In this document: positions 1 to 8,541 of the stretch, piece by piece
Position numbering within the stretch: the stretch's first letter is position 1
Layout of the letters: each line of letters opens with the position of its first letter
DNA from: Streptomyces typhae
Lineage (GTDB): Bacteria; Actinomycetota; Actinomycetes; Streptomycetales; Streptomycetaceae
DNA: 64,000 nucleotides
Assembly: GCF_009755605.1 (NCBI RefSeq)
Contig: NZ_WPNZ01000010.1
Location: forward strand, 248,001 to 312,000
Reading direction: 5' to 3'
Position numbers and translations under genes: made by a program
Notes under the pieces: model-generated
The model's database searches: none
What the model was told of the DNA's origin: nothing
Seen by the model: only the letters and a program-made list of their open reading frames with translations

Positions 1-275
1 ACGTCCCGCGAGGAGTCCCCGTCGTTCTTCTCGATCTTCTCGGACGCCTCGACGTTGCCCTTGAGGGTCTGCACGATGGTGATCTTCGGGACCTTCTCGG
101 CCCTCATCGTGCCGTAGTCGATGAGCGTCGCGGGCGCCGCCTCCAGGACCATCGTCTGGTACCGGTCCGCCGGGACCTTCACCAGGCGGGGGAAGGCGTA
201 CCAGCGCAGCAGCGGGGACAGGGCCGCGCAGAAGACGGCGAAGGCGAGCAGGACCAGGCAGGCCTTGCGGCGCAT
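1..275 (-). CDS. DUF3068 domain protein, N-terminal part (cut by window edge)
   Basis: The gene reads leftward off the window, so only about the first 91 residues are visible. The start is ATG at 275, preceded by GGGAGGG, which overlaps the stop of the small gene upstream; the two are 11 nt apart and probably co-transcribed. Residues 4-25 form one hydrophobic segment (ACLVLLAFAVFCAALSPLL), followed by an exposed stretch with PADRYQTMVLEA and LIDYGTMR. This resembles the actinobacterial DUF3068 family, proteins with one N-terminal and usually one C-terminal membrane helix whose function is not established. The family call rests on the N-terminal part only. Confidence 0.7.
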   Translation of the reverse strand, partial: MRRKACLVLLAFAVFCAALSPLLRWYAFPRLVKVPADRYQTMVLEAAPATLIDYGTMRAEKVPKITIVQTLKGNVEASEKIEKNDGDSSRD

Positions 276-286
276 CTCGGCCCTCC

Positions 287-421
287 CTACGGGTGCTCGG
301 GGACGGTGGTGAGCAGCGGCTCGGGCGAGGTCTCGCCGGTCGGTGCGCCGATGGCGGTGACCGTCAGGACCAGGGCGAGGGCGGCGGCGAGGCCGATGGC
401 GGCGGCGATGAGGGCACGCAT
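287..421 (-). CDS. Small membrane peptide, SPW_0924-like, 44 aa
   Basis: This is a short gene with ATG at 421, preceded by GGGAGG at five-base spacing, and a TAG stop at 287-289. The peptide starts MRALIAAAIGLAAALALVL, one membrane helix or uncleaved signal, followed by a polar tail ending LLTTVPEHP. I recognise it as the small Streptomyces family annotated SPW_0924, whose function is unknown. Its stop codon lies in the ribosome binding site of the DUF3068 gene, so the two are likely translationally coupled. Confidence 0.75.
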   Translation of the reverse strand: MRALIAAAIGLAAALALVLTVTAIGAPTGETSPEPLLTTVPEHP

Positions 422-437
422 GCGGGCCTCCCGGGAA

Positions 438-452
438 CTGACGCTTCGTCAG
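438..452. promoter_or_regulatory. Palindrome upstream of the small membrane peptide gene
   Basis: CTGACG-ctt-CGTCAG is a perfect 6-bp inverted repeat with a 3-bp centre, ending 17 bp before the ATG at 421. It could be an operator overlapping the transcription start or a small leader hairpin. No cognate regulator is visible nearby. Confidence 0.35.
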
Positions 453-509
453 GGCGGGGGCACCGTAGCAACGGGCGGGCCAGATGAGAACACCCGGGCG
501 CCACAGGGA

Positions 510-540
510 ACCGCCTCCGGCCCCGAAGGGCGGAGGCGGT
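510..540 (-). terminator. Hairpin downstream of the lytic transglycosylase gene
   Basis: A 10-bp perfect stem (510-519 with 531-540) encloses an 11-nt loop about 80 bp past the stop of the leftward transglycosylase gene. No clear T-run follows, as is common for high-GC actinobacterial terminators. Confidence 0.5.
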
Positions 541-622
541 CCGGATGCCGGGCGGTCGCGGGCGGCGCTGCGAGGCGCTGGGGCCTGGCGTCACGTGGCA
601 GCAGGGAGTTTGACGACAGGCC

Positions 623-2401
623 CTAGGCGGCCGGTGCGGCCACCTTCAGTTCGACGGTGAGCGTGGCGCCGCCGTTGGTGACGACGCGCAGGAGGTACGT
701 CCCCGCGGTGTCGTCGGCGTACAGCTTCGGCAGCAGCAGCTTGCCCTCGGCGTCGGTCGTCAGGCCCTTGAGGGCGCGCACCGGCTTGCCGTCCGCGTCC
801 TTGAAGTAGGGGCCCTTGTCGTTGGCGGTGCCGTTCCCCGCGGACTTGATCAGCGTGGCGGTCGCGGCGACGCCCGCGGCGCGCTCTCCCTTGTACGTCG
901 CCTTGAAGCCGAGGGGCTCGGCGAACTCCTGGCCGGGCGCGCAGATCAGCGGCTTGTCGTCGAGGCGCTTGAGGGTGTCGGCGGTGCGCGCGGTGACGGT
1001 CGCGGGCACCTCGACGGCGCTCAGGGAACGCTCCACGACGCGGGCGCGGACGGTGAACTCGCCGGTCCGCTCGCCCGCCCGGAGCTCGGGCGCGGTCGCC
1101 GTGCCGGTGGCGGTCGTGGTGACGGTGACGCTGCGGGCGCCGCCCTCGAACCGGGTGTCGGTGTCGCCGGAGACGGTGAACCGCACCTTGACCTTGGCGA
1201 CGCCGAGGCCGGAGCCGGTCTCGGCCTTGACTGCGACGCGCTCATCGAAGGCGTCGCCCGCGGTCGCGGTGAGCTCGTCGGCGCCCGCGTTCTGCAAGCG
1301 GGCGACCTGCTCGGACGGCTTGGACGGCCGCGGCGGCTTGGGATTGCCGGTGCTGCCGTCGCCGGGCTTGGGTGGCTTGTGGGTCCCGGTGCTGGGCTCC
1401 GGGGTGCCGGGACGGTGCGCCTGGTCGGGCTTGCCGCCGGGCTTCTCGCCGGGCTGCTTGCTGGGCTTGTGGGGCGAGGGCGAGGGCAGCGGCTTCGGCC
1501 CGGGAGCGGGTGTCGTGGGCGGGCTGCTCGGCCTGGGCGCGGGCCTCGTCGGCTGTACCGGCCGCGTGGTGTCGCTGCGGTCGTCGGGCAGCACACCGGT
1601 GCCGTCGGGAACCTCGTGGGTGCCCTTGCGGTAGTACTCCAGCCACGACAGGACCGTGTTCAGGTACTCCGTGGAGCGGTTGTAGCTGAGGATCGCGGCG
1701 TGCAGGTCGTCGTCGACGGCGAGGTCGCGGTCGTTCGCGCACAGGTAGTGGGCGGCGGCGAGCGCGGCGTCGTAGATGTTGTTGGGGTCCTTCTTGCCGT
1801 CGGCGTTGCCGTCCTTGCCGGCGAAGGCCCACGTCGACGGGATGAACTGCATGGGGCCGACGGCGCGGTCGTGCGTGGTGTCGCCGTCGTAGGCGCCGTT
1901 GTCGGAGTCCTTGATCATCGCGAAGCCGTTGCCGTCGAGGACCGGGCCGAGGATCGGTGTGATCGTCGTGCCGTCGGCGTCGACGCGGCCGCCGCGGGCC
2001 TGGCCGGACTCGACCTTGCCGATGGCGGCGAGCAGCTGCCAGGGGAGGTTGCAGCCGGGCTTGTCGGTGCGCACGGCCGTCTCGGCCTTCTTGTACGCGT
2101 CGAGGACGGTGGCGGGCAGGCCCGCTTCCCGCTCGCCCGTGCCGACGCCGCCTTCGCCGGGCTTGCCGGTGGGCGGTGCGGGGCTCTTCAGGGGCGGGAG
2201 GTCGGTGTAGTACGGCGAGTTGCCGGTCGCGGAGTCGCCGTCGGGCGCCGGCGAGGAGCCCGCCGCGCCTGCCCGGTCGTCCCGCGCGTCGTCGCTCGTA
2301 GCGCCCGGGGCCTGCGAGGCGGCCAGTGCCGCCACCGCCGCGGCGGCGACAGCGGTGGTCACCGCGGTCCTGCGCATCCGCCTGCCGAATACCGCCGCCA
2401 T
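623..2401 (-). CDS. Secreted lytic murein transglycosylase with Ig-like tail
   Basis: The predicted product has 592 residues. It starts at ATG 2401, after GGGGAGGG, rather than at the upstream in-frame start at 2485. An Arg-rich N-terminus (FGRRMRRTAVT) and an Ala-rich hydrophobic helix give an export signal. The catalytic domain, about residues 115-270, has the MltB-like signatures AIGKVESG (candidate catalytic Glu), VGPMQFIPSTW and AALAAAHYLC, and should cleave the glycan chain of peptidoglycan to 1,6-anhydro ends. A Pro/Lys/Ser-rich linker follows (about 275-395). The last 190 residues look like two beta-sandwich, Ig-like modules that may hold the enzyme at the wall. The linker is strongly repetitive. 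Role in growth or spore-wall remodelling is inferred. Confidence 0.85.
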   Translation of the reverse strand: MAAVFGRRMRRTAVTTAVAAAAVAALAASQAPGATSDDARDDRAGAAGSSPAPDGDSATGNSPYYTDLPPLKSPAPPTGKPGEGGVGTGEREAGLPATVLDAYKKAETAVRTDKPGCNLPWQLLAAIGKVESGQARGGRVDADGTTITPILGPVLDGNGFAMIKDSDNGAYDGDTTHDRAVGPMQFIPSTWAFAGKDGNADGKKDPNNIYDAALAAAHYLCANDRDLAVDDDLHAAILSYNRSTEYLNTVLSWLEYYRKGTHEVPDGTGVLPDDRSDTTRPVQPTRPAPRPSSPPTTPAPGPKPLPSPSPHKPSKQPGEKPGGKPDQAHRPGTPEPSTGTHKPPKPGDGSTGNPKPPRPSKPSEQVARLQNAGADELTATAGDAFDERVAVKAETGSGLGVAKVKVRFTVSGDTDTRFEGGARSVTVTTTATGTATAPELRAGERTGEFTVRARVVERSLSAVEVPATVTARTADTLKRLDDKPLICAPGQEFAEPLGFKATYKGERAAGVAATATLIKSAGNGTANDKGPYFKDADGKPVRALKGLTTDAEGKLLLPKLYADDTAGTYLLRVVTNGGATLTVELKVAAPAA

Positions 2402-2745
2402 GTCCGTATGTCCCTCCCCTTGACTGCCCCTGCCCGTCCCGATCCCGCGCGCCCGCGGGCCCTCCTGAGACGACTCAGGCGACACTACGACAACTTCTCG
2501 AGCCGAGACACCTGTTCGTGCCCGATTTTCCCGGTTGACGCGTCACAGCACCGTTCCGGTTCCGCACGTTCCGGCCACGGCCACTCCGCATTCACGCCCG
2601 AGGGGCGGCAGCAGACAGCCCGTCCGGCGTTTGAGGACGAGCGCGCAGCGCGACAACCCCCTCCCACGACCCGCAGACACAGACGAAAGCACAGGCACAG
2701 ACGAAAGCACAGGCACAGGCACAAGCGAAGGCCCAGGCAAGCAGG
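2402..2745. other. Gene-free spacer between transglycosylase and polA
   Basis: The 344 bp hold no convincing gene. Three structures are visible. CCTGAG-acga-CTCAGG at 2464-2479 is an inverted repeat in the transglycosylase leader. The common Streptomyces intergenic motif containing CGTCCGGCGTTTGAGGAC occurs at 2617-2652. An 18-bp perfect tandem duplication (2683-2700 and 2701-2718) is followed by degenerating GGCACA units just downstream of polA. A c-di-AMP riboswitch, sometimes found before cell-wall hydrolase genes, is not recognisable. Confidence 0.6.
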
Positions 2746-5526
2746 CTAGTGAGCAGCCGACTCCCAGTCGGCCCCCACCCCCACCGACACATCCAACGGC
2801 GCCCGCAGCGAAACAGCCCCGGCCATCTCCCGGCGGACGAGACCCTCGACCGCCCCTTGCTCACCGGGAGCGATCTCCAGGACGATTTCGTCGTGGACCT
2901 GGAGCAGCATCCGCGAGGTGAGCTCCGCCTCCGTCAGCGCCCGGTCCACGTTCAGCATGGCGACCTTGACGATGTCCGCGGCCGTCCCCTGGATGGGCGC
3001 GTTGAGCGCCATGCGCTCGGCCATCTCGCGCCGCTGCCGGTTGTCGCTGTTGAGGTCGGGCAGATAGCGGCGGCGGCCGAGCATCGTCTCCGTGTACCCC
3101 GTGGCGCGGGCCTCGTCGACGACGCGGCGCAGATAGTCGCGCACGCCGCCGAAGCGCTCGAAGTAGGTGTCCATCAGGGCGCGGGCCTCGCCTGCCTCGA
3201 TACCGAGCTGCCCGGACAGACCGAACGCCGACAGGCCGTACGCCAAGCCGTACGACATGGCCTTGATCTTGCGGCGCATCTCGGCGTCGACGGCGGAGCG
3301 CTCCACGCCGAAGACCTGCGAGGCGACCGTGGTGTGCAGGTCCTCGCCGGAGGTGAACGCCTCGATGAGGCCCTCGTCCTCCGACAGGTGCGCCATGACA
3401 CGCAGTTCGATCTGGCTGTAGTCGGCGGTCATCAGGGACTCGAAGCCCTCGCCCACGACGAAGCCGCGGCGGATCGCCCGGCCCTCGTCGGTGCGCACCG
3501 GGATGTTCTGCAGGTTGGGGTCCGTCGAGGAGAGACGGCCGGTGGCGGCCACGGTCTGGTTGTACGTCGTGTGGATGCGGCCGTCCGCGGCGATCGACTT
3601 GACCAGGCCCTCGACGGTGACGCGCAGCTTCGCCTGCTCGCGGTGGCGGAGCATGATGACGGGCAGTTCGTTGTCCGTCTGGGCGGCGAGCCAGGCGAGG
3701 GCGTCGGCGTCCGTCGTGTACCCGGTCTTCGTCTTCTTCGTCTTGGGCAGGCCCAGCTCGCCGAAGAGGACTTCCTGGAGCTGCTTGGGCGAGCCCAGGT
3801 TGAACTCGTGGCCCGCCGCGGCGTGCGCCTCCTTCACCGCCTGCTGCACGGCGCCCGCGAACTGCTGCTCCATGGACTCCAGGTGGGCGCGGTCGGCCGC
3901 GACGCCGTACCGCTCCAGGCGGGCCAGGAGGGTGGAGGTGGGCAGCTCGACGTCCGTGAGGAGGCCGGCGGCGTTCACCTCCGTCAGGCGGTCGCCGAAG
4001 GCGGTCCCCAGGTCGAGGATGGTGCGGGCGCGCACCATCAGCTCGTCGGCCGCGGCCCCCACCGCGTCCTCGTCGTCCTCGTCGGCCTCCCCGAACGCCA
4101 GCTGCCCGCTGTCCGTGGCGGCCGCGGGGACCAGCTCCCGGCCCAGATACTCCAGGGACAGCGCGTCCAGGTCGAAGGAGCGGCGGCCCGGCTTGACCAG
4201 ATAGGCCGCCAGGGAGGTGTCCATGGTGATGCCGGCGACGCTCCAGCCGTGCTCGGCGAAGACGCGCATCACGCCCTTGGCGTTGTTCAGGACCTTGGGC
4301 TTGTCGGGGTCGGCGAGCCAGGCCGCGAAGGCGTTCTCGTCGGCCTGGTCGATCGTGGTCGGGTCGAACCAGGCGGCCGCTCCCCCGGCCGCGGCGAGGG
4401 CGACCTCGGTGACCGAGCCGGTGCCGAGCTGCCAGGAGTCGACTGTGGCAAGGCCGAGGACCGCGTTGCCGTGCTCGGCGAGCCAGCCGGTGAGCTCGCC
4501 GGCGCCGAGGACCGAGCCGTCCAGGTCGATGCCCTCGGCGGGCGGGGCCTCCTCGGCCTGCTCCGCGCCCGGGTCCACGGCGAGCAGCCGCTCCCGCAGC
4601 GAGGGGTTGCGGATCTCCAGGGTGTCGAGGACCATCGCGACGCCCTTGCGGTCGTACGCGGCGCGCTCCAGGTCGGCGACCGACTTGGGCAGCTCCACGT
4701 CCCGCACCAGCTCGGTCAGGCGGCGGTTGAGCCGCACCGACTCCAGATGGTCCCGGAAGTTCTGCCCGGCCTTGCCCTTGACCTCGTCGGCGCGCTCGAC
4801 CAGCTCCGCGAACGAACCGAACTGCGTGATCCACTTCGCGGCGGTCTTCTCGCCGACGCCGGGGATGCCGGGCAGGTTGTCCGACGGGTCGCCGCGCAGC
4901 GCCGCGAAGTCCGGATACTGGGCCGGGGTGAGGCCGTACTTCTCCTCGACCTTCGCCGGGGTGAAGCGCGTCAGCTCCGAGACGCCCTTCGTGGGATAGA
5001 GCACCGTGACGTGGTCGGTGATGAGCTGGAAGGAGTCCCGGTCGCCCGTGACGATCAGGACCTCGAAGCCGGCCGCCTCGGCCTGCGTGGCGAGGGTGGC
5101 GATGACGTCGTCGGCCTCGAAGCCGTCGACCGCGAACCGCACCGCGCTCATCGCGTCGAGCAGCTCGCCGATCAGCTCGACCTGGCCCTTGAACTCGTCG
5201 GGGGTCTTGGAGCGATTCGCCTTGTACTCCTGATACGTCTCGGAGCGCCAGGTCTTGCGCGAGACGTCGAAGGCCACCGCGAAGTGCGTGGGCGCCTCGT
5301 CGCGCAGCGTGTTCGCCAGCATCGACGCGAAGCCGTAGATCGCGTTCGTCGGCTGTCCTGTCGCCGTCGTGAAGTTCTCCGCGGGCAGCGCGAAGAACGC
5401 CCGGTACGCCAGGGAGTGCCCGTCCATCAGGAGCAGGCGGGGACGCTCACCGCCACCGGCCGGGGTCGCCTTCTTCGCCGCCCTCGCGGCGGGCGCGGAC
5501 TTCTTCTTCGCTGCTGTTTCTGCCAC
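2746..5526 (-). CDS. polA: DNA polymerase I
   Basis: The protein has 926 residues from the GTG at 5526 (VAETAAKKK). The Lys/Ala-rich first 25 residues are typical of actinobacterial PolA. The 5'-3' exonuclease starts at LLLMDGHSLAYRAF and carries the helix-hairpin motif GIPGVGEKTA. In the middle domain the proofreading Asp-x-Glu motif is replaced by a region reading LATVDSW, so 3'-5' exonuclease is probably inactive, as in other actinobacteria. The polymerase domain has motif A (DYSQIELRVMAHL, near residue 700), motif B (RRKIKAMSYGLAYGLS) and motif C (QVHDEIVLE, near 878). It fills gaps in repair and removes Okazaki primers. It is divergent from the oxidoreductase gene at 5651. Confidence 0.98.
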   Translation of the reverse strand: MAETAAKKKSAPAARAAKKATPAGGGERPRLLLMDGHSLAYRAFFALPAENFTTATGQPTNAIYGFASMLANTLRDEAPTHFAVAFDVSRKTWRSETYQEYKANRSKTPDEFKGQVELIGELLDAMSAVRFAVDGFEADDVIATLATQAEAAGFEVLIVTGDRDSFQLITDHVTVLYPTKGVSELTRFTPAKVEEKYGLTPAQYPDFAALRGDPSDNLPGIPGVGEKTAAKWITQFGSFAELVERADEVKGKAGQNFRDHLESVRLNRRLTELVRDVELPKSVADLERAAYDRKGVAMVLDTLEIRNPSLRERLLAVDPGAEQAEEAPPAEGIDLDGSVLGAGELTGWLAEHGNAVLGLATVDSWQLGTGSVTEVALAAAGGAAAWFDPTTIDQADENAFAAWLADPDKPKVLNNAKGVMRVFAEHGWSVAGITMDTSLAAYLVKPGRRSFDLDALSLEYLGRELVPAAATDSGQLAFGEADEDDEDAVGAAADELMVRARTILDLGTAFGDRLTEVNAAGLLTDVELPTSTLLARLERYGVAADRAHLESMEQQFAGAVQQAVKEAHAAAGHEFNLGSPKQLQEVLFGELGLPKTKKTKTGYTTDADALAWLAAQTDNELPVIMLRHREQAKLRVTVEGLVKSIAADGRIHTTYNQTVAATGRLSSTDPNLQNIPVRTDEGRAIRRGFVVGEGFESLMTADYSQIELRVMAHLSEDEGLIEAFTSGEDLHTTVASQVFGVERSAVDAEMRRKIKAMSYGLAYGLSAFGLSGQLGIEAGEARALMDTYFERFGGVRDYLRRVVDEARATGYTETMLGRRRYLPDLNSDNRQRREMAERMALNAPIQGTAADIVKVAMLNVDRALTEAELTSRMLLQVHDEIVLEIAPGEQGAVEGLVRREMAGAVSLRAPLDVSVGVGADWESAAH

Positions 5527-5650
5527 GCCCCCGATCCTGCCACGCCCCACTGACAGTCCGGTCATCCGCGGCCCGGGGCGCCGCCCTGTCGGCCCTGCGT
5601 GGGAGGATCGAAGGACGTATCTCGCGCATGCGCTCGAAGAGGAGCAGGCC

Positions 5651-7930
5651 ATGGCAAGCAAGCCGCCCAAGGGCGATCCGGTCCAGGACGCGCCCCAGGT
5701 CACCGAGGCGCAGCACGCCGCGGCCGGGCTGCCGGCCATCGGTCACACCCTGCGGATCGCCCAGCGCCAGATGGGCGTGCGGCGCACGGCGCTCACGCTC
5801 CTGCGCGTCAATCAGAAGGACGGGTTCGACTGCCCCGGCTGCGCCTGGCCCGAGCCGGAGCACCGGCACACGGCGGAGTTCTGCGAGAACGGCGCGAAGG
5901 CCGTCGCCGAGGAGGCGACCCTGCGCCGCGTCGCCCCGGACTTCTTCGCCGCGCACCCCGTGGCCGACCTCGCCACCCGCAGCGGGTACTGGCTGGGGCA
6001 GCAGGGCCGCCTCACCCACCCCATGTATCTGGCCGAGGGAGCCGACCGCTACGAGCCGGTGTCGTGGGAGCGCGCCTTCGACATCGTCGCCGAGGAGCTT
6101 GCCGCCCTCGGCTCCCCCGACGAGGCCCTCTTCTACACCTCGGGGCGCACGAGCAACGAGGCGGCGTTCCTGTACCAGCTGTTCGCCCGCGAGCTGGGCA
6201 CGAACAACCTGCCCGACTGCTCGAACATGTGCCACGAGTCGTCGGGCTCGGCGCTCACGGAGACCCTCGGCGTCGGCAAGGGCAGCGTGCTGCTGGAGGA
6301 CCTCCACAAGGCCGACCTGATCATCGTGGCCGGGCAGAACCCCGGCACCAACCACCCGCGGATGCTGTCGGCCCTGGAGCAGGCCAAGCGCGGCGGCGCG
6401 CAGATCGTCACGGTGAATCCGCTGCCCGAGGCGGGCCTGGAGCGCTTCAAGAACCCGCAGACCCCCCAGGGCATGCTCAAGGGCACCGCTCTCACCGACC
6501 TGTTCCTGCAGATCCGCATCGGCGGCGACCAGGCCCTCTTCCGCCTCCTGAACAAGCTGATCCTGGAGACGGAAGGAGCCGTCGACGAGGACTTCGTCCG
6601 CGAGCACACCCACGGGTACGAGGACTTCGCCGCCGCCGCCCGCGCCGCCGACTGGGACGAGACGCTGACCGCGACCGGCCTCGACCGCGCCCGCATCGAG
6701 GAGGCGCTGCGCATGGTCCTCGCCTCCAGGCGCACGGTCGTGTGCTGGGCGATGGGCCTGACCCAGCACAAGCACGCGGTGCCCACGATCCGCGAGGTCG
6801 TCAACTTCCTGCTCCTGCGCGGCAACATCGGCAGGCCGGGCGCGGGCGTGTGCCCGGTGCGCGGCCACTCGAACGTGCAGGGCGACCGCACGATGGGCAT
6901 CTTCGAGCGGCCCGCGCCCGCGTTCCTCGACGCCCTGGAGAAGGAGTTCGGGTTCGCGCCGCCGCGCCACCACGGCCTGGACGTGGTGCGCGCCATCCGG
7001 GCGCTGCGCGACGGCGAGGCGAAGGTGTTCTTCGCGATGGGCGGCAACTTCGTCGCCGCCTCCCCCGACACCGACGTCACGGAGGCCGCGATGCGGCGCG
7101 CCCGTCTGACGGTGCACGTCTCCACGAAGCTGAACCGCTCGCACGCGGTGACCGGGGCGCGCGCCCTGATCCTGCCGACCCTCGGCCGTACCGAACGCGA
7201 CGTCCAGGGCAGCGGTGAGCAGTTCGTGACCGTCGAGGACTCCATGGGGATGGTGCACGCCTCGCGCGGGCGCCTGGAGCCCGCGAGCCCGCAGCTGCTG
7301 TCCGAGCCCGCCATCGTGTGCCGCCTCGCCCGCCGCGTCCTCGGCCCGGACTCGGCGACGCCCTGGGAGGAGTTCGAGAAGGACTACGCGTCGGTGCGCG
7401 ACCGCATCGCGCGCGTGGTGCCCGGGTTCGAGGACTTCAACGCGTGCGTCGCCCGGCCCGGCGGGTTCGCGCTGCCGCACGCCCCGCGTGACGAGCGCCG
7501 CTTCCCGACGGCCACCGGCAAGGCGAACTTCACGGCCGCGCCGGTCACGTACCCGAGCCTGCCCGAGGGCCGCCTCCTGCTGCAGACCCTGCGCTCCCAC
7601 GACCAGTACAACACCACGATCTACGGCCTGGACGACCGCTACCGGGGCATCAGGAACGGCCGCCGCGTCGTCCTGGTCAACCCCGACGACGCCCGTGCCC
7701 TCGGTCTCGCCGACGGCTCGTACACCGACCTGGTCAGCGAGTGGACGGACGGCGTCGAGCGGCGCGCGCCGGGCTTCCGCGTCGTGCACTACCCGACGGC
7801 GCCGGGCTGCGCCGCCGCGTACTACCCGGAGACCAACGTCCTGGTGCCGCTCGACGCGACGGCCGACACCAGCAACACCCCCGCCAGCAAGTCCGTGGTC
7901 GTGCGCCTGGAACAATCGACGACCGACTGA
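5651..7930 (+). CDS. FdhF/YdeP-family molybdopterin oxidoreductase
   Basis: The 759-residue product starts at ATG 5651, after GAGGAGCAGG. It belongs to the formate dehydrogenase alpha-like (YdeP) branch of molybdopterin oxidoreductases. Visible elements are the N-terminal Cys-rich segment FDCPGCAWPEP, FYTSGRTSNEAAFLYQLFAR, the cofactor region CSNMCHESSG, GQNPGTNHPRM, and the C-terminal aspartate-decarboxylase-like fold with LRSHDQYNTTIYG. No formate dehydrogenase beta or gamma subunit or fdhD lies next to it. It is probably a cytoplasmic stand-alone enzyme; the true substrate of the YdeP branch is unsettled. It is divergent from polA with only 124 bp between starts. Confidence 0.9.
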   Translation: MASKPPKGDPVQDAPQVTEAQHAAAGLPAIGHTLRIAQRQMGVRRTALTLLRVNQKDGFDCPGCAWPEPEHRHTAEFCENGAKAVAEEATLRRVAPDFFAAHPVADLATRSGYWLGQQGRLTHPMYLAEGADRYEPVSWERAFDIVAEELAALGSPDEALFYTSGRTSNEAAFLYQLFARELGTNNLPDCSNMCHESSGSALTETLGVGKGSVLLEDLHKADLIIVAGQNPGTNHPRMLSALEQAKRGGAQIVTVNPLPEAGLERFKNPQTPQGMLKGTALTDLFLQIRIGGDQALFRLLNKLILETEGAVDEDFVREHTHGYEDFAAAARAADWDETLTATGLDRARIEEALRMVLASRRTVVCWAMGLTQHKHAVPTIREVVNFLLLRGNIGRPGAGVCPVRGHSNVQGDRTMGIFERPAPAFLDALEKEFGFAPPRHHGLDVVRAIRALRDGEAKVFFAMGGNFVAASPDTDVTEAAMRRARLTVHVSTKLNRSHAVTGARALILPTLGRTERDVQGSGEQFVTVEDSMGMVHASRGRLEPASPQLLSEPAIVCRLARRVLGPDSATPWEEFEKDYASVRDRIARVVPGFEDFNACVARPGGFALPHAPRDERRFPTATGKANFTAAPVTYPSLPEGRLLLQTLRSHDQYNTTIYGLDDRYRGIRNGRRVVLVNPDDARALGLADGSYTDLVSEWTDGVERRAPGFRVVHYPTAPGCAAAYYPETNVLVPLDATADTSNTPASKSVVVRLEQSTTD

Positions 7931-7942
7931 GCGTTCGCTCAG
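7927..7942. promoter_or_regulatory. TetR-type palindrome at the oxidoreductase stop codon
   Basis: CTGAGCG-tt-CGCTCAG is a perfect 7-bp inverted repeat. It overlaps the TGA of the oxidoreductase gene and lies 72 bp before the thioesterase start. GAGCG/CGCTC arms are typical of TetR-family operators controlling acyl-CoA metabolism genes. No TetR gene is in the window, so the regulator would act from elsewhere. Confidence 0.4.
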
Positions 7943-7946
7943 CAAC

Positions 7947-7970
7947 CGGTGGCCGCCGCGGCGGCCACCG
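7947..7970 (+). terminator. 24-bp perfect palindrome between oxidoreductase and thioesterase
   Basis: CGGTGGCCGCCG followed directly by its reverse complement forms a very stable GC hairpin 17 bp past the oxidoreductase stop. It has no T-run and may terminate or attenuate transcription into the thioesterase gene. Confidence 0.5.
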
Positions 7971-8013
7971 CGGTGGTTGTCAGGTGCCGCGTCGACGAAC
8001 GGAGCCAGGACCT

Positions 8014-8541
8014 ATGGGTGAGCAGCACACGACGAAGTTCCCGCAAGAGGTCATCGACGAGTACGCCGCGCTCGGCGTCGACCTGCCCGCCCTGTTCTCC
8101 GCGGGACATCTCGGCTCCCGCATGGGCGTGCAGATCGTCGAGGCCTCCGCCGAGCGCGTGGTCGGCACCATGCCGGTGGAGGGCAACACCCAGCCGTACG
8201 GCCTGCTGCACGGCGGCGCGTCGGCGGTACTCGCCGAGACCCTCGGCTCCGTCGGCTCGATGCTGCACGGCGGCAGCACGAAGCTCGCCGTGGGCGTCGA
8301 CCTGAACTGCACGCACCACCGGGGCGTGCGCTCCGGCCTGGTCACCGGCGTGGCCACCCCCGTGCACCGGGGGCGCTCCACGGCCACGTACGAGATCGTC
8401 ATCAGCGACGAGGCCGGCAAGCGGGTGTGCACCGCACGCCTGACGTGCATGCTGCGCCCTGCCGGGGCCACGGCCCCGGGCCCCGCCTCAGCCCAGGACC
8501 GGCCCCGGACCCCCGCCTCGAACGGCGCGGGACCGGCCTGA
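8014..8541 (+). CDS. PaaI-family hotdog-fold thioesterase
   Basis: The product has 175 residues, starting at ATG 8014 with AGGA upstream. The hotdog core contains the catalytic helix GLLHGGASAVLAETLGS, with the Gly-Gly and Glu/Asp positions expected of the PaaI/MenI/YdiI group, then LAVGVDLNCTHHRG and TATYEIVI strands. Such enzymes hydrolyse aromatic or hydroxy-acyl CoA thioesters in the cytoplasm; the exact substrate cannot be read from sequence. The last 35 residues are a Pro/Ala-rich disordered tail beyond the normal fold. A TetR-like palindrome lies upstream and a strong terminator downstream, so it is probably its own unit. Confidence 0.88.
   Translation: MGEQHTTKFPQEVIDEYAALGVDLPALFSAGHLGSRMGVQIVEASAERVVGTMPVEGNTQPYGLLHGGASAVLAETLGSVGSMLHGGSTKLAVGVDLNCTHHRGVRSGLVTGVATPVHRGRSTATYEIVISDEAGKRVCTARLTCMLRPAGATAPGPASAQDRPRTPASNGAGPA

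Noticed and set aside
2402-2600. c-di-AMP riboswitch before the lytic transglycosylase gene
   Set aside because: Some actinobacterial wall hydrolases have one, but I could not find its conserved helices or loops here; only a small palindrome is visible.
2749-5553. 934-codon open frame antisense to polA
   Set aside because: It mirrors the third-position GC pattern of polA, lacks a ribosome site and any recognisable domain. Very long antisense frames are normal in DNA of this GC content. The same applies to long frames opposite gltB, the GH101 gene and the aminopeptidase gene.
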